A stretch of DNA of 47,097 bases, taken from contig NZ_VCLA01000150.1 in assembly GCF_009600885.1 (NCBI RefSeq), forward strand, positions 97,094 to 144,190, read 5' to 3'. Positions 26,732-34,068 of this stretch are shown here, piece after piece. Position 1 is the first letter of the stretch. Each line of letters begins with the position of its first letter. A program made the translations under genes and the position numbers. The DNA comes from Streptomyces jumonjinensis (lineage in GTDB: Bacteria > Actinomycetota > Actinomycetes > Streptomycetales > Streptomycetaceae). The notes below the pieces were generated by a model, which had not been told where the DNA came from, ran no database searches, and saw nothing but the letters and a program-made list of their open reading frames with translations.

Positions 26732-27646
26732 GTGAAGACACCGGAATCCACGACTGGACACGCGTCACTCAAGGACCGCGAGAAAGTGGCCGAGCGACTG
26801 CTGCGGGCCAGCGCCAGGCACTCGTACGACCCGGACCGGGAACTGGACTGGGACGCCCCCTTCGAGCCGGGCAAATGGTTCTGGCCGCCGGAGCTGGTCT
26901 CCCTCTACGACACACCCCTGTGGCGGAGGATGAGCGAGGAGCAGCGCCACCGGCTCGCCCGGATCGAGAGCGCGGCACTCGCCTCGATCGGCATCTGGTT
27001 CGAGATCGTGGTGATGCAACTGCTGCTGCGCCATATCTATGACAAGCCCGTCGCCAGCAACCATGTGCGCTACGCCCTGACCGAGGTGGCGGACGAGTGC
27101 CGGCACTCGATGATGTTCGCCCGCTTTCTCGCCAAGTCGGGGACCCCGGTCTACCCCGTCTCACCCTTCACCCACAATCTCACCCGGCTGTTCAAATCCA
27201 CTTCCAACACCGCCTGTTCACTGATCTTCACCCTGCTCTGCGAGGAAGTGATCGACTGGATGCAGCGGCTGACCTTCCCCGATGACCGCGTCCAGACCCT
27301 GGTGCGCGGGGTCACCCGTATCCATGTCATCGAGGAGGCCCGCCATGTGCGGTACGCGAAGGAGGAGCTGCGCCGGCAGCTGGCGGGCGCCGGCCGGCTG
27401 GAGCTGGGGCTGACCCGGGCCGTCACCGGGGAGCTCGGCCGTCTCTTCGTCCGCTCCTTCGTCAACCCGATGGTGTACCCGGACTCGGGGCTCGACCGGC
27501 ACACCGCCCTGCGGCAGACCCGGGCCAGCGAGCACCGCCGGGAGGTGCTGCGCACCGGGGCCGGCCGGCTCACCGGCTTCCTCGAAGAGGTCGGGGCCTT
27601 CGACCGCCGGAGCCGTGGGCTGTGGCGGGCGGCGGGGCTGCTGTGA
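26732..27646 (+). CDS. AurF-like diiron oxygenase
   Basis: A 304-residue helical di-iron protein of the AurF family (PF11583), whose founder oxidises p-aminobenzoate to p-nitrobenzoate. A full ligand set is visible: Glu91 (WFEIVV), Glu122 and His125 (DECRHSMMF), Glu171/172 (LLCEEVIDW), His198, Glu201/202 and His205 (IHVIEEARHVRYAKEE). GTG 26732 starts the frame; GAAGGA upstream is rather distant. It is divergent from the acyl-CoA oxidase-like gene. Many AurF homologues act on substrates other than arylamines, so N-oxygenation is a family-based inference, made somewhat likelier by pabAB elsewhere in the window. Confidence 0.85.
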   Translation: MKTPESTTGHASLKDREKVAERLLRASARHSYDPDRELDWDAPFEPGKWFWPPELVSLYDTPLWRRMSEEQRHRLARIESAALASIGIWFEIVVMQLLLRHIYDKPVASNHVRYALTEVADECRHSMMFARFLAKSGTPVYPVSPFTHNLTRLFKSTSNTACSLIFTLLCEEVIDWMQRLTFPDDRVQTLVRGVTRIHVIEEARHVRYAKEELRRQLAGAGRLELGLTRAVTGELGRLFVRSFVNPMVYPDSGLDRHTALRQTRASEHRREVLRTGAGRLTGFLEEVGAFDRRSRGLWRAAGLL

Positions 27647-27730
27647 GCGGGGGCGTCCGATCCGCCTGTGAGCGAAGGAGCCTTGGGCACCTGTGAGCGA
27701 GGGCGCCCGCTCCACCGCCCGCCGGGCCGT

Positions 27731-29269
27731 TCACACGGGCGGGGCCACCGGGTCCGGACCGCCGTCCGCCTCCGCCGGGGTGAGCCGCGCGTACTCCCCC
27801 GGGTCCACCCGGCGCACCGCGCGGCGGAACTCCCGGGTCGATCCCGGCCACAGGGTCGTATTGCGCCCCTCGGCGTCCCGGTACCAGCTGTCGCATCCGC
27901 CGGTGTTCCACACGGTGCGCCCGAGCCGGGCGTCCAGCCGGGCGTTCCAGGACCGTACGGCGGCGGGACGCGGGGTGAGCGCGACGCTCCCCGCCGCCCC
28001 GTACTCCTCCAGCAGCCGCAGATAGTCCAGGAGATAGTCGAGCTGGGACTCGATCATCAGCACCAGCGAGGTGTTGCCGAGTCCGGTGTTCGGGCCCAAC
28101 AGCATCAGCAGATTCGGGAACCCGGCGACCGAGGTCCCGCGCAGGGCCCGCATGCCGCCGTCCCGCCAGGTCTCGGCGAGGGTCAGCCCGTCGGAACCCG
28201 TCACCCGGTGGGCGATCGGCGGTTCCGTCGCACGGAAGCCGGTCGCGAAGACGATCACGTCGGCCTCGGTCGTGGTGCCGTCCCCGGCGATGAGCCGCCG
28301 TCCGCGCACCTCGGCCAGCGACGCGGCGATCGTCTCCACATGGGGCTGGACGAGCGCCGGGTAGTAGGCGCTGGAGAGCAGGATCCGTTTGCAGCCGATG
28401 CGGTAGTCCGGGGTCAGCCGCGAACGCAGCCCGGGGTCCCTGACCGCCCACCGCAGATGCGCCCGCGCCAGGGCCTCGTACCCGGCCAGGGCGTTCGGCA
28501 GCCGGGTGAACGCCCGGGTGACCAGCTCCCGTACGCCCCACAGCAGAGCCCGCCGCGCGGCGGCCGTGGCCGGGAGGCGTTCGTACAGCAGCCGTTCGGC
28601 GGCCGGTACGCGGCGGTCCGGGCGCGGCAGCACCCAGGGCGGGGTGCGCTGGAAGAGCCGCACCCCGGCGGCCGTCGCCGCCAGGGCCGGTACGAGCTGC
28701 ACGGCGGACGCCCCGGTCCCGATCACCGCCACCCGCTTGCCGCGCAGCTCGGCCGTATGGTCCCAGCGCGCGGAGTGGAACACCGGCCCGGGGAAGGAGT
28801 CCAGGCCCGCGACCGGCGGGATGACGGGCTCCGACAGCGGTCCGGCGGCGCACACCGCCACATCCGCCGTCCACCTCTCGCGGGAGGTGGTGATCTCCCA
28901 GTGGAGCCGGGCGGAGTCCCATCGCATCTCCAGGACCTCACAGCCGAAGCGGAGATGGGGCCCGATCCCCTCGGCGTCGGCCACCGCCTCCAGATAGGCG
29001 CGGATGTCCCGCTGTCCGGAGAACGTCCTCGGCCAGCGGCCCGCGTGCGGCGCGAAGGAGTACGAGTAGAGCAGCGACGGCACATCGCAGGCGCAGCCCG
29101 GATAGGTGTTGTCCCGCCAGGTCCCGCCGACGCCCGGGGCCCGCTCCAGGACGACGAAGTCCCGCAGCCCCGCGCGACCGAGCCGGACGGCGGCCCCGAG
29201 CCCGCTGAACCCCGCGCCGACGACCGCCACCCGGACATGCCGCCCCGGGTCCCTCCCCGTACTCCGCAC
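27731..29269 (-). CDS. flavin-containing (Baeyer-Villiger type) monooxygenase
   Basis: A 512-residue class B flavoprotein. The FAD Rossmann motif VAVVGAGFSGLGAAVRL is at about 13-29. The BVMO fingerprint FPGPVFHSARWD (F-x-G-x-x-x-H-x-x-x-W) is at about 168-179, and the NADPH motif VAVIGTGASAVQLVPAL at about 190-206. FATGF (ATG motif) lies in the C-terminal half. It should insert oxygen into ketones or oxidise heteroatoms using NADPH and O2. GTG 29269 has GGGGGAG just upstream. The gene is convergent with the AurF-like gene (stop codons 84 bp apart) and divergent from the LLM gene. Confidence 0.92.
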   Translation of the reverse strand: MRSTGRDPGRHVRVAVVGAGFSGLGAAVRLGRAGLRDFVVLERAPGVGGTWRDNTYPGCACDVPSLLYSYSFAPHAGRWPRTFSGQRDIRAYLEAVADAEGIGPHLRFGCEVLEMRWDSARLHWEITTSRERWTADVAVCAAGPLSEPVIPPVAGLDSFPGPVFHSARWDHTAELRGKRVAVIGTGASAVQLVPALAATAAGVRLFQRTPPWVLPRPDRRVPAAERLLYERLPATAAARRALLWGVRELVTRAFTRLPNALAGYEALARAHLRWAVRDPGLRSRLTPDYRIGCKRILLSSAYYPALVQPHVETIAASLAEVRGRRLIAGDGTTTEADVIVFATGFRATEPPIAHRVTGSDGLTLAETWRDGGMRALRGTSVAGFPNLLMLLGPNTGLGNTSLVLMIESQLDYLLDYLRLLEEYGAAGSVALTPRPAAVRSWNARLDARLGRTVWNTGGCDSWYRDAEGRNTTLWPGSTREFRRAVRRVDPGEYARLTPAEADGGPDPVAPPV

Positions 29270-29440
29270 CGCTCCCCCGTTCCGGGCCGCCCCTCACCGA
29301 TCGAAGCACTCAGGGTAGTCACATATGCGCGGTGGGTGCGCACACCGTGGTACGGGCCGGGGGGTATTCGCCTGGGGCTGCCCCCGGCGGGGGCCGTAAG
29401 TCCGTTGTTCTCGTGGGGGAAGTACGGGTAGGAAGGGCCC

Positions 29441-30316
29441 ATGACTGCTCTCGGCGTGGTGTTCCGCCCCCAATTGCCCCCCGAGCGGCTCCGCGCGATG
29501 GCCCGTGCCGCCGACGCTTCGGGGCTCGAAGAGCTGTGGCTCTGGGAGGACTGCTTCCTGGAGAGCGGTATCGCGAGCGCCTCGGCCGCCCTCGCCTGGA
29601 CCGAGCGGCTGCGGGTCGGCATCGGGCTGCTGCCGGTGCCGCTGCGGAACGCGGCGCTGACCGCCATGGAGGCCGCGACCCTGGAACGGCTCTTCCCGGG
29701 GCGGTTCGTGCTCGGGCTGGGCCATGGAGTGCAGGACTGGATGGGCCAGGTCGGGGCGCGCGCGGCCTCGCCGGTCACCCTGCTGCGCGAGCATCTGACG
29801 GCGGTGCGGGCGCTGCTGCGCGGGGAGCGGGTCACCATGGCGGGCCGCTGTGTGACGCTCGACGGCGTCGCCCTCGACTGGCCGCCCGCCACCGCGCCCG
29901 AGGTCCTCGCCGGGGCGATCGGCCCCCGCTCGCTCCGGCTCACCGGGGAGGCCGCCGACGGCACGATCCTGGACGCGCGGGCGACCCCCGACGATGTGCG
30001 CGCGGCCCGGCTGCTCATCGCGGAGGGCCGCGCGGAGGCGGGCCGCGCACCGGACGGCCCGCACCGGATGGTCGTCTACCTCCACACCGCGACCGGCCCC
30101 GACGCAGCCGCCCGCCTCAGCGCCGAACTCGGCCCCCGTGACCCGGCTTCCCCCCGTCCGGGCATCGCCGGCGACGCGAAAGCCGTCGCCCGGGCCGTCC
30201 AGCGGCTCACGGAGGCGGGAGCGGACACCGTGGTCCTCCAGCCCACGGCCGATGAACCCGACCCGGAGGGATTCATCCGCTTCGCGGCCGACGAGGTCCG
30301 ACCGCTGATCCCTTGA
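29441..30316 (+). CDS. LLM-class flavin-dependent oxidoreductase
   Basis: A 291-residue luciferase-like TIM-barrel protein. The typical features are the N-terminal VVFRPQLPPERLRAMARAAD, EELWLWEDCFLESG, RLRVGIGLLPVPLRN, and ERLFPGRFVLGLGHGVQDWM. It would bind FMN or F420; the short form and the actinobacterial setting favour F420. AGGAAGG precedes ATG 29441. It is divergent from the BVMO gene and convergent with the UDP-glucose dehydrogenase gene. Its stop codon lies inside an 8-bp tandem repeat. The substrate is unknown. Confidence 0.88.
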   Translation: MTALGVVFRPQLPPERLRAMARAADASGLEELWLWEDCFLESGIASASAALAWTERLRVGIGLLPVPLRNAALTAMEAATLERLFPGRFVLGLGHGVQDWMGQVGARAASPVTLLREHLTAVRALLRGERVTMAGRCVTLDGVALDWPPATAPEVLAGAIGPRSLRLTGEAADGTILDARATPDDVRAARLLIAEGRAEAGRAPDGPHRMVVYLHTATGPDAAARLSAELGPRDPASPRPGIAGDAKAVARAVQRLTEAGADTVVLQPTADEPDPEGFIRFAADEVRPLIP

Positions 30317-30345
30317 TCCCCTGATCCCCTGATCCCCTGATCCCC
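30306..30345. repeat. five tandem copies of TGATCCCC
   Basis: An 8-bp unit TGATCCC(C/T) is repeated five times without interruption. The first copy encodes the last residues of the LLM protein and the second supplies its TGA stop. The tract lies between two convergent genes. Confidence 0.85.
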
Positions 30346-30391
30346 TGAGGCACTGTCCCTTACCGTCCCTGTGGACGGCGGGTGGTTCGGA

Positions 30392-31711
30392 TCAGCGGCG
30401 CCCGAGAACTCGGACCATCCAGCCGGCATGGCGCCACTGGTCGGCGTTGAGGGTGCCGCGGGCGTCGATGACCTTGGGAGCGCGGGCGCGAGTGGCGAGG
30501 CATTCGGGGTCGATGCGGGTGAACTGGGGCCATTCGGTGAGGTGAATCAGAAGGTCGCAGTCCTCGACAGCGGCGATCGGGTCCTCGACATAGTCGAGTT
30601 CGGGGTGCAGTTTGCGGGCGTTGTCGAGGGCCTTGGGGTCGGTGACGGTGATGATCGCGCCGAGGTGGTGAAGGGTCTGGGCGACGGCCAGCGCGGGTGA
30701 GTCGCGGATATCGTCGGTCTCGGGCTTGAAGGCGGCGCCCCAGACGGTGATGCGCTTGCCCCGCAGGTCGGTGCCGAGTTCCTCGCGGGCGAGGTCGACG
30801 ACGCGCTGGCGACGGCGGGTGTTGACGGTGCCGGCTTCGCGGAGGATGCCGACGGCGTCCCCGGCATCGAGCTCATCGGCGCGGGTGATGAAGCCGCGGA
30901 GGTCCTTGGGCAGGCAGCCGCCGCCGAACCCGAGGCCGGGCCGCATCCCGCGGCGGCCGATGCGGATGTCGTGGCCGAGGATGTCGGCGAGCTCGGCGAC
31001 GTTCGCGCCGGACTTCTCGCAGACCTCGGCCATCGCGTTGATGAAGGAGATCTTGGCGGCGAGGAAGGAGTTCGCGGCGCCCTTGGCGAGCTCGGCGGTG
31101 GCCCAGTCGGTGACGATCGTCGGGGTCCCCGATTCGATGATCTTTCCGAACGCCTGCCGCAGCAGGGCCTCGGCCCAGGAGTGTTCCGTCTGGAAGCCGA
31201 GAACGAGCCGGTCGGGACGGAGGGTGTCCTCGATGGCGAACGACTCGCGGAGGAACTCGGGGTTCCAGGCGACCTCGACGAGGCTCCCCGCCGGGGCGAT
31301 GCCGTGGAGGAGTTCGGCGACGCGGGGGGCGGTGCCGACGGGGACGGTCGATTTGACCGCGATCACGGCTGGGCGGTTCAGGCCGGGGGCCAGCTTGGTG
31401 ACGGCGTCGAACAGGTGGCTGAGGTCATAGGCGTCGGTGCCGGGCTGCTGCGGGGTGCCGACTCCCATGAAGTGCAGGTCGGCGAAGTCGGCGGCCTCCT
31501 GGTAGGAGGCGGTGAACTTCAGCCGGCCCGACGCGGTGTGCTTGGCGAGGAGTCCGTCCAGGTCCCGCTCGAAGAACGGGGCCTTGCCGGTGTTCAGGGT
31601 GTGGACCTTGTCGATGTCCACGTCCATGCCGAGGACCTCGTGGCCGAGTTCGGCCATGCAGGCTGCATGGGTGGCACCGAGGTAGCCGCAACCGATGACG
31701 GTCATCTTCAT
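30392..31711 (-). CDS. UDP-glucose 6-dehydrogenase
   Basis: A 439-residue enzyme oxidising UDP-glucose to UDP-glucuronate with two NAD+. The N-terminal Rossmann motif is VIGCGYLGATHAACMAELG, with the acidic GMDVD strand. The catalytic block GFGGGCLPKDL has Cys266, and the helical core ELAKGAANSFLAAKISFINA supplies Lys210 and Asn214. The C-terminal domain includes WGAAFKPETDDIRDSPAL. ATG 31711 is preceded by a 13-bp hairpin that separates it from the small ORF and asparagine-synthase unit upstream. GDP-mannose dehydrogenase is the alternative family member, but the sequence fits Ugd better. With the amidotransferase upstream, a uronamide sugar is a conceivable joint product. Confidence 0.92.
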   Translation of the reverse strand: MKMTVIGCGYLGATHAACMAELGHEVLGMDVDIDKVHTLNTGKAPFFERDLDGLLAKHTASGRLKFTASYQEAADFADLHFMGVGTPQQPGTDAYDLSHLFDAVTKLAPGLNRPAVIAVKSTVPVGTAPRVAELLHGIAPAGSLVEVAWNPEFLRESFAIEDTLRPDRLVLGFQTEHSWAEALLRQAFGKIIESGTPTIVTDWATAELAKGAANSFLAAKISFINAMAEVCEKSGANVAELADILGHDIRIGRRGMRPGLGFGGGCLPKDLRGFITRADELDAGDAVGILREAGTVNTRRRQRVVDLAREELGTDLRGKRITVWGAAFKPETDDIRDSPALAVAQTLHHLGAIITVTDPKALDNARKLHPELDYVEDPIAAVEDCDLLIHLTEWPQFTRIDPECLATRARAPKVIDARGTLNADQWRHAGWMVRVLGRR

Positions 31712-31728
31712 GAGCGGGGTGTCCCTTC

Positions 31729-31757
31729 GGGTGGGGCCGCCGTCGGCGGCCCCACCC
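31729..31757 (-). terminator. 13-bp hairpin before the UDP-glucose dehydrogenase gene
   Basis: GGGTGGGGCCGCC (31729-31741) pairs perfectly with GGCGGCCCCACCC (31745-31757) around a 3-nt loop. It is the second of two tandem hairpins after the small ORF at 31786-31890. It starts 18 nt ahead of the dehydrogenase ATG, so it could also act as an attenuator. Confidence 0.75.
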
Positions 31758-31760
31758 GTG

Positions 31761-31782
31761 CCCCGCCCGGCGAAGGGCGGGG
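31761..31782 (-). terminator. 8-bp hairpin directly after the small ORF
   Basis: CCCCGCCC (31761-31768) pairs with GGGCGGGG (31775-31782) around GGCGAA. On the minus strand it begins only 3 nt after the stop codon of the 34-codon ORF. Confidence 0.7.
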
Positions 31783-31785
31783 TGA

Positions 31786-31890
31786 TCAGGAGGGCCCGGC
31801 GGCCAGATGGCGGTCGATTCCGTGCCGGATGAACGGCGGGATCGTGAGAATGTCGAGGTGCTCGGGCGCGAAGAGCTGGAGCTTGATCAC
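31786..31890 (-). CDS. 34-residue small protein of unknown function
   Basis: GTG 31890 opens a 34-codon frame preceded by GGGGAG at optimal distance. The peptide starts MIKLQLFAPEHLDILTIPPF and ends IRHGIDRHLAAGPS. It has a balanced, protein-like composition unlike random GC-rich frames. Its start overlaps the stop of the preceding 29-codon ORF by GTGA, which in turn overlaps the asparagine-synthase stop by ATGA. Its own stop abuts a pair of terminator hairpins. These features support translation as the last cistron of the amidotransferase mRNA. I do not recognise the family. A ribosomally made peptide substrate or a small partner protein are possibilities, not conclusions. Confidence 0.5.
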   Translation of the reverse strand: MIKLQLFAPEHLDILTIPPFIRHGIDRHLAAGPS

Positions 31891-31976
31891 GACGGCTCCC
31901 CGGGCGGCGGACGGCCCCGGGCTTGCGGTGGTGTCGGGATGCGTTCCGACACGCTGGGAGGGGAGCTGAGGATCAT
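31887..31976 (-). CDS. 29-residue overlapping ORF between asparagine synthase and the 34-residue protein
   Basis: ATG 31976 overlaps the asparagine-synthase stop codon (ATGA), and the TGA of this frame overlaps the next GTG (GTGA). The peptide begins MILSSPPSVSERIPTPPQ and is Pro/Ser/Arg-rich, so it may merely be a translational-coupling bridge that carries ribosomes to the 34-codon ORF. No homology is recognised. Confidence 0.3.
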   Translation of the reverse strand: MILSSPPSVSERIPTPPQARGRPPPGEPS

Positions 31977-33739
31977 GCGGCGACCCTGACCGCCTGGCCC
32001 GAAAGCCAGGCGGCTGCCATGAGGGCCTGCATGCGAGTGCGGTCGAACCGCCCGCCGCGGGCCAGACCCCCTTCGAGGAGGGGCCGGAAGGAGGCCGGGG
32101 CGTCGGCGAGGGCGGTATTGATCTGGGCATCCGTCCAGGCCGCGAGCCGGCCGTTGAGCCAGGCGGGGACCGGCGACGCGAAGCCGAGCTTGTCCCGGCC
32201 GGCCCAGATCTCCCGGGGCAGGCCGAGGGCCTTCGCGGCGTCCCGAAGGACCCGTTTGCCCTGAGCGGGGTCGGTGATCTTGTGCTCGACGGGGAGCCGG
32301 TAGGAGAACTCGACCAGATCCCGGGCGAGGTAGGGGGACCGGCGTTCGAGGGCGTAGGCGGAGGCGAGCTTGTCGCTCGTCATCACCAGCGGCCTCCAGG
32401 CCGTCGCCAGGTCCGCCAGCGTCAGACCACGGGCAAGGTCCCCGCCGGCCCTGGCCATCGCGTCGGCGACCAGGTCACGGACGCGGCCGTCGGGGTCGGG
32501 GCCGCGCAGGATCAGCCGGGTGACCGCCTCGGCAGGGTCAAGGGTCTCGCCTGCGGTGTGCAGGAGTTTGACGGCCAGCGGCCGGTAGGCCTCCAGCCCC
32601 GCGTTCAGGACGGCGTCGGGGCCGAAGAGGACCAGGGCCTGGCGGACGTATCCCATCAGGAACTCGTCCGGGCCGAGCCCACCGACCACAACGCGGAGAC
32701 CGAGGTCGGAGATCTTCCGGTAGGCCATGTGCTCGGAGAACGTGGACGCGTTGCCCATGGGGTAGTCCAGGGCTCGCATCATGTGCGGCAGGGCCGTGGT
32801 GAAGTCGGCATGGTCCGGCTCGACCACGACCAGCTCGGACTTGATGTCCCTGGCGATCACAGCTGCGGTGGAGGACTCGTCCAGGCGATCCTGACCCCGG
32901 TAGCGGACGGTGACGCAGACCGGCGGGCGCATCAGGTAGGCCAGCACCGCCGAGTCCAGCCCGCCGGAGAGGAGGAGGGCGAAGTCGCAGGACGGCGCCC
33001 GAAGCGGGATCTGCTCGGCCAGGATCGTGGAGAACCCGGCGAGGGCTTCGGTGTAGGCGCCGGTGAACGGCGCCCGGTCCTCCAGGTGCCACCAGGTCAT
33101 CTGGTCGATCGAGCCGGTGGTGACATCGAAGGACAGCAGGGTGGCCGGGGCCAGCAGCTGGATGCCCTGGAACGGGGTGTCCACCCCGGCCGGGGTCTCG
33201 ATCGCGGTGACCTCCGGCCGCAGGACCAGCGGCGCGGACCCGTAGCCGGTCAGCGTGCTGACCTCGGAGGCGAACGCGAGCCGGCCGCCGTCCAGCCGCC
33301 AGTAGAGCGGCTTCTCCCCGAGCCGGTCCCGGGCGAGGAACAGTGTGGCGGCCCGCGGGTCATAGACGGCCAGGGCGAACATGCCGTCCAGCCCGTCCAG
33401 GCAGGACGGACCGATCCTGGCCCAGGCCCGCAGCACGAAGTGGGCGTCCGACTCCCGTTCGCCGATCTCGATGCCCCAGGCCCTCGCCTGGGACCGCCAG
33501 TTGTAGATCTCGCCGTTGAAGGCCAGCAGCAGCCCCGTGTCCCGGTCCAGGTAAGGGCCGGTCACGGCCTGCGGGTCGACGATCAGCAGGGTGTTCATGG
33601 CCAGCACCGCCCGCCCGTCCCGGCCGGTGATGTGCATGGTGCCGTCCGGGCCGCGGTAGTGCTGCGAGTCGCCCATCGCCGCGACGGTCTTCTGGTGCCG
33701 GACGGCGTCGCCTCCGGCCAGTCCTGCGATTCCGCACAT
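31973..33739 (-). CDS. asparagine synthase (glutamine-hydrolysing) family amidotransferase
   Basis: A 588-residue AsnB-type enzyme. After Met removal the N-terminal Cys2 (MCGIAGLAGG) is the class II glutaminase nucleophile. The supporting glutaminase residues are seen in HYRGPDG, NGEIYNWR and ESDAHFVLRA. The synthetase domain has the ATP-pyrophosphatase loop LLLSGGLDSAVLAYL (about 310) and the GLGPDEFLMGY block. The chemistry is amide formation on an ATP-activated carboxylate. Start at 33739 is fixed by the need for a Cys at position 2; longer frames to 33880 would disable it. Its neighbours (small ORFs, UDP-glucose dehydrogenase, NsdA-like regulator) suggest a specialised amidotransferase rather than housekeeping asparagine supply. 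Confidence 0.9.
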   Translation of the reverse strand: MCGIAGLAGGDAVRHQKTVAAMGDSQHYRGPDGTMHITGRDGRAVLAMNTLLIVDPQAVTGPYLDRDTGLLLAFNGEIYNWRSQARAWGIEIGERESDAHFVLRAWARIGPSCLDGLDGMFALAVYDPRAATLFLARDRLGEKPLYWRLDGGRLAFASEVSTLTGYGSAPLVLRPEVTAIETPAGVDTPFQGIQLLAPATLLSFDVTTGSIDQMTWWHLEDRAPFTGAYTEALAGFSTILAEQIPLRAPSCDFALLLSGGLDSAVLAYLMRPPVCVTVRYRGQDRLDESSTAAVIARDIKSELVVVEPDHADFTTALPHMMRALDYPMGNASTFSEHMAYRKISDLGLRVVVGGLGPDEFLMGYVRQALVLFGPDAVLNAGLEAYRPLAVKLLHTAGETLDPAEAVTRLILRGPDPDGRVRDLVADAMARAGGDLARGLTLADLATAWRPLVMTSDKLASAYALERRSPYLARDLVEFSYRLPVEHKITDPAQGKRVLRDAAKALGLPREIWAGRDKLGFASPVPAWLNGRLAAWTDAQINTALADAPASFRPLLEGGLARGGRFDRTRMQALMAAAWLSGQAVRVAA

Positions 33740-34068
33740 CTGGTTCACCCCCGAGCGTGAAGTCGTGGAGCCTTGGCGGTGGCCACCGCCGGAGCCCATG
33801 GGCGTCCCGGCGACGGCCTGTGAGCCCATCAGACCGGCCGGCGCCCGGTGCCCGGGAGGGCTCGCAGGGGGGCTCACCACTCGCGAAACGGGTTCGCCGG
33901 GGCCTGCGGGGCAATACCCTCGGTGGCTGAAGACGCGGGGAGGCGTGCGGCTCTCCGTGCCCAGCCGGAACGCGGGCGGCTGAAAGCACCCAGCCGACGC
34001 GGACCGGCCCCGCGGCGGTTCCTCATCGGCGGCCCCCGGTTGCCGGCCTGGTGGAAGAGGGGGTTCGG
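33740..34068. promoter_or_regulatory. divergent promoter region, amidotransferase / NsdA-like regulator
   Basis: A 329-bp gene-free region between divergently transcribed genes. I see no strong repeat, only GC-rich sequence with short runs of CCGG. It should contain both promoters, and the regulator may act here. Confidence 0.35.

Noticed and set aside
31786..32130. Longer in-frame version of the 34-codon ORF
   Set aside because: The upstream part overlaps the amidotransferase coding region and reads as Pro/Arg/Ser noise; only the part after GTG 31890 is protein-like.
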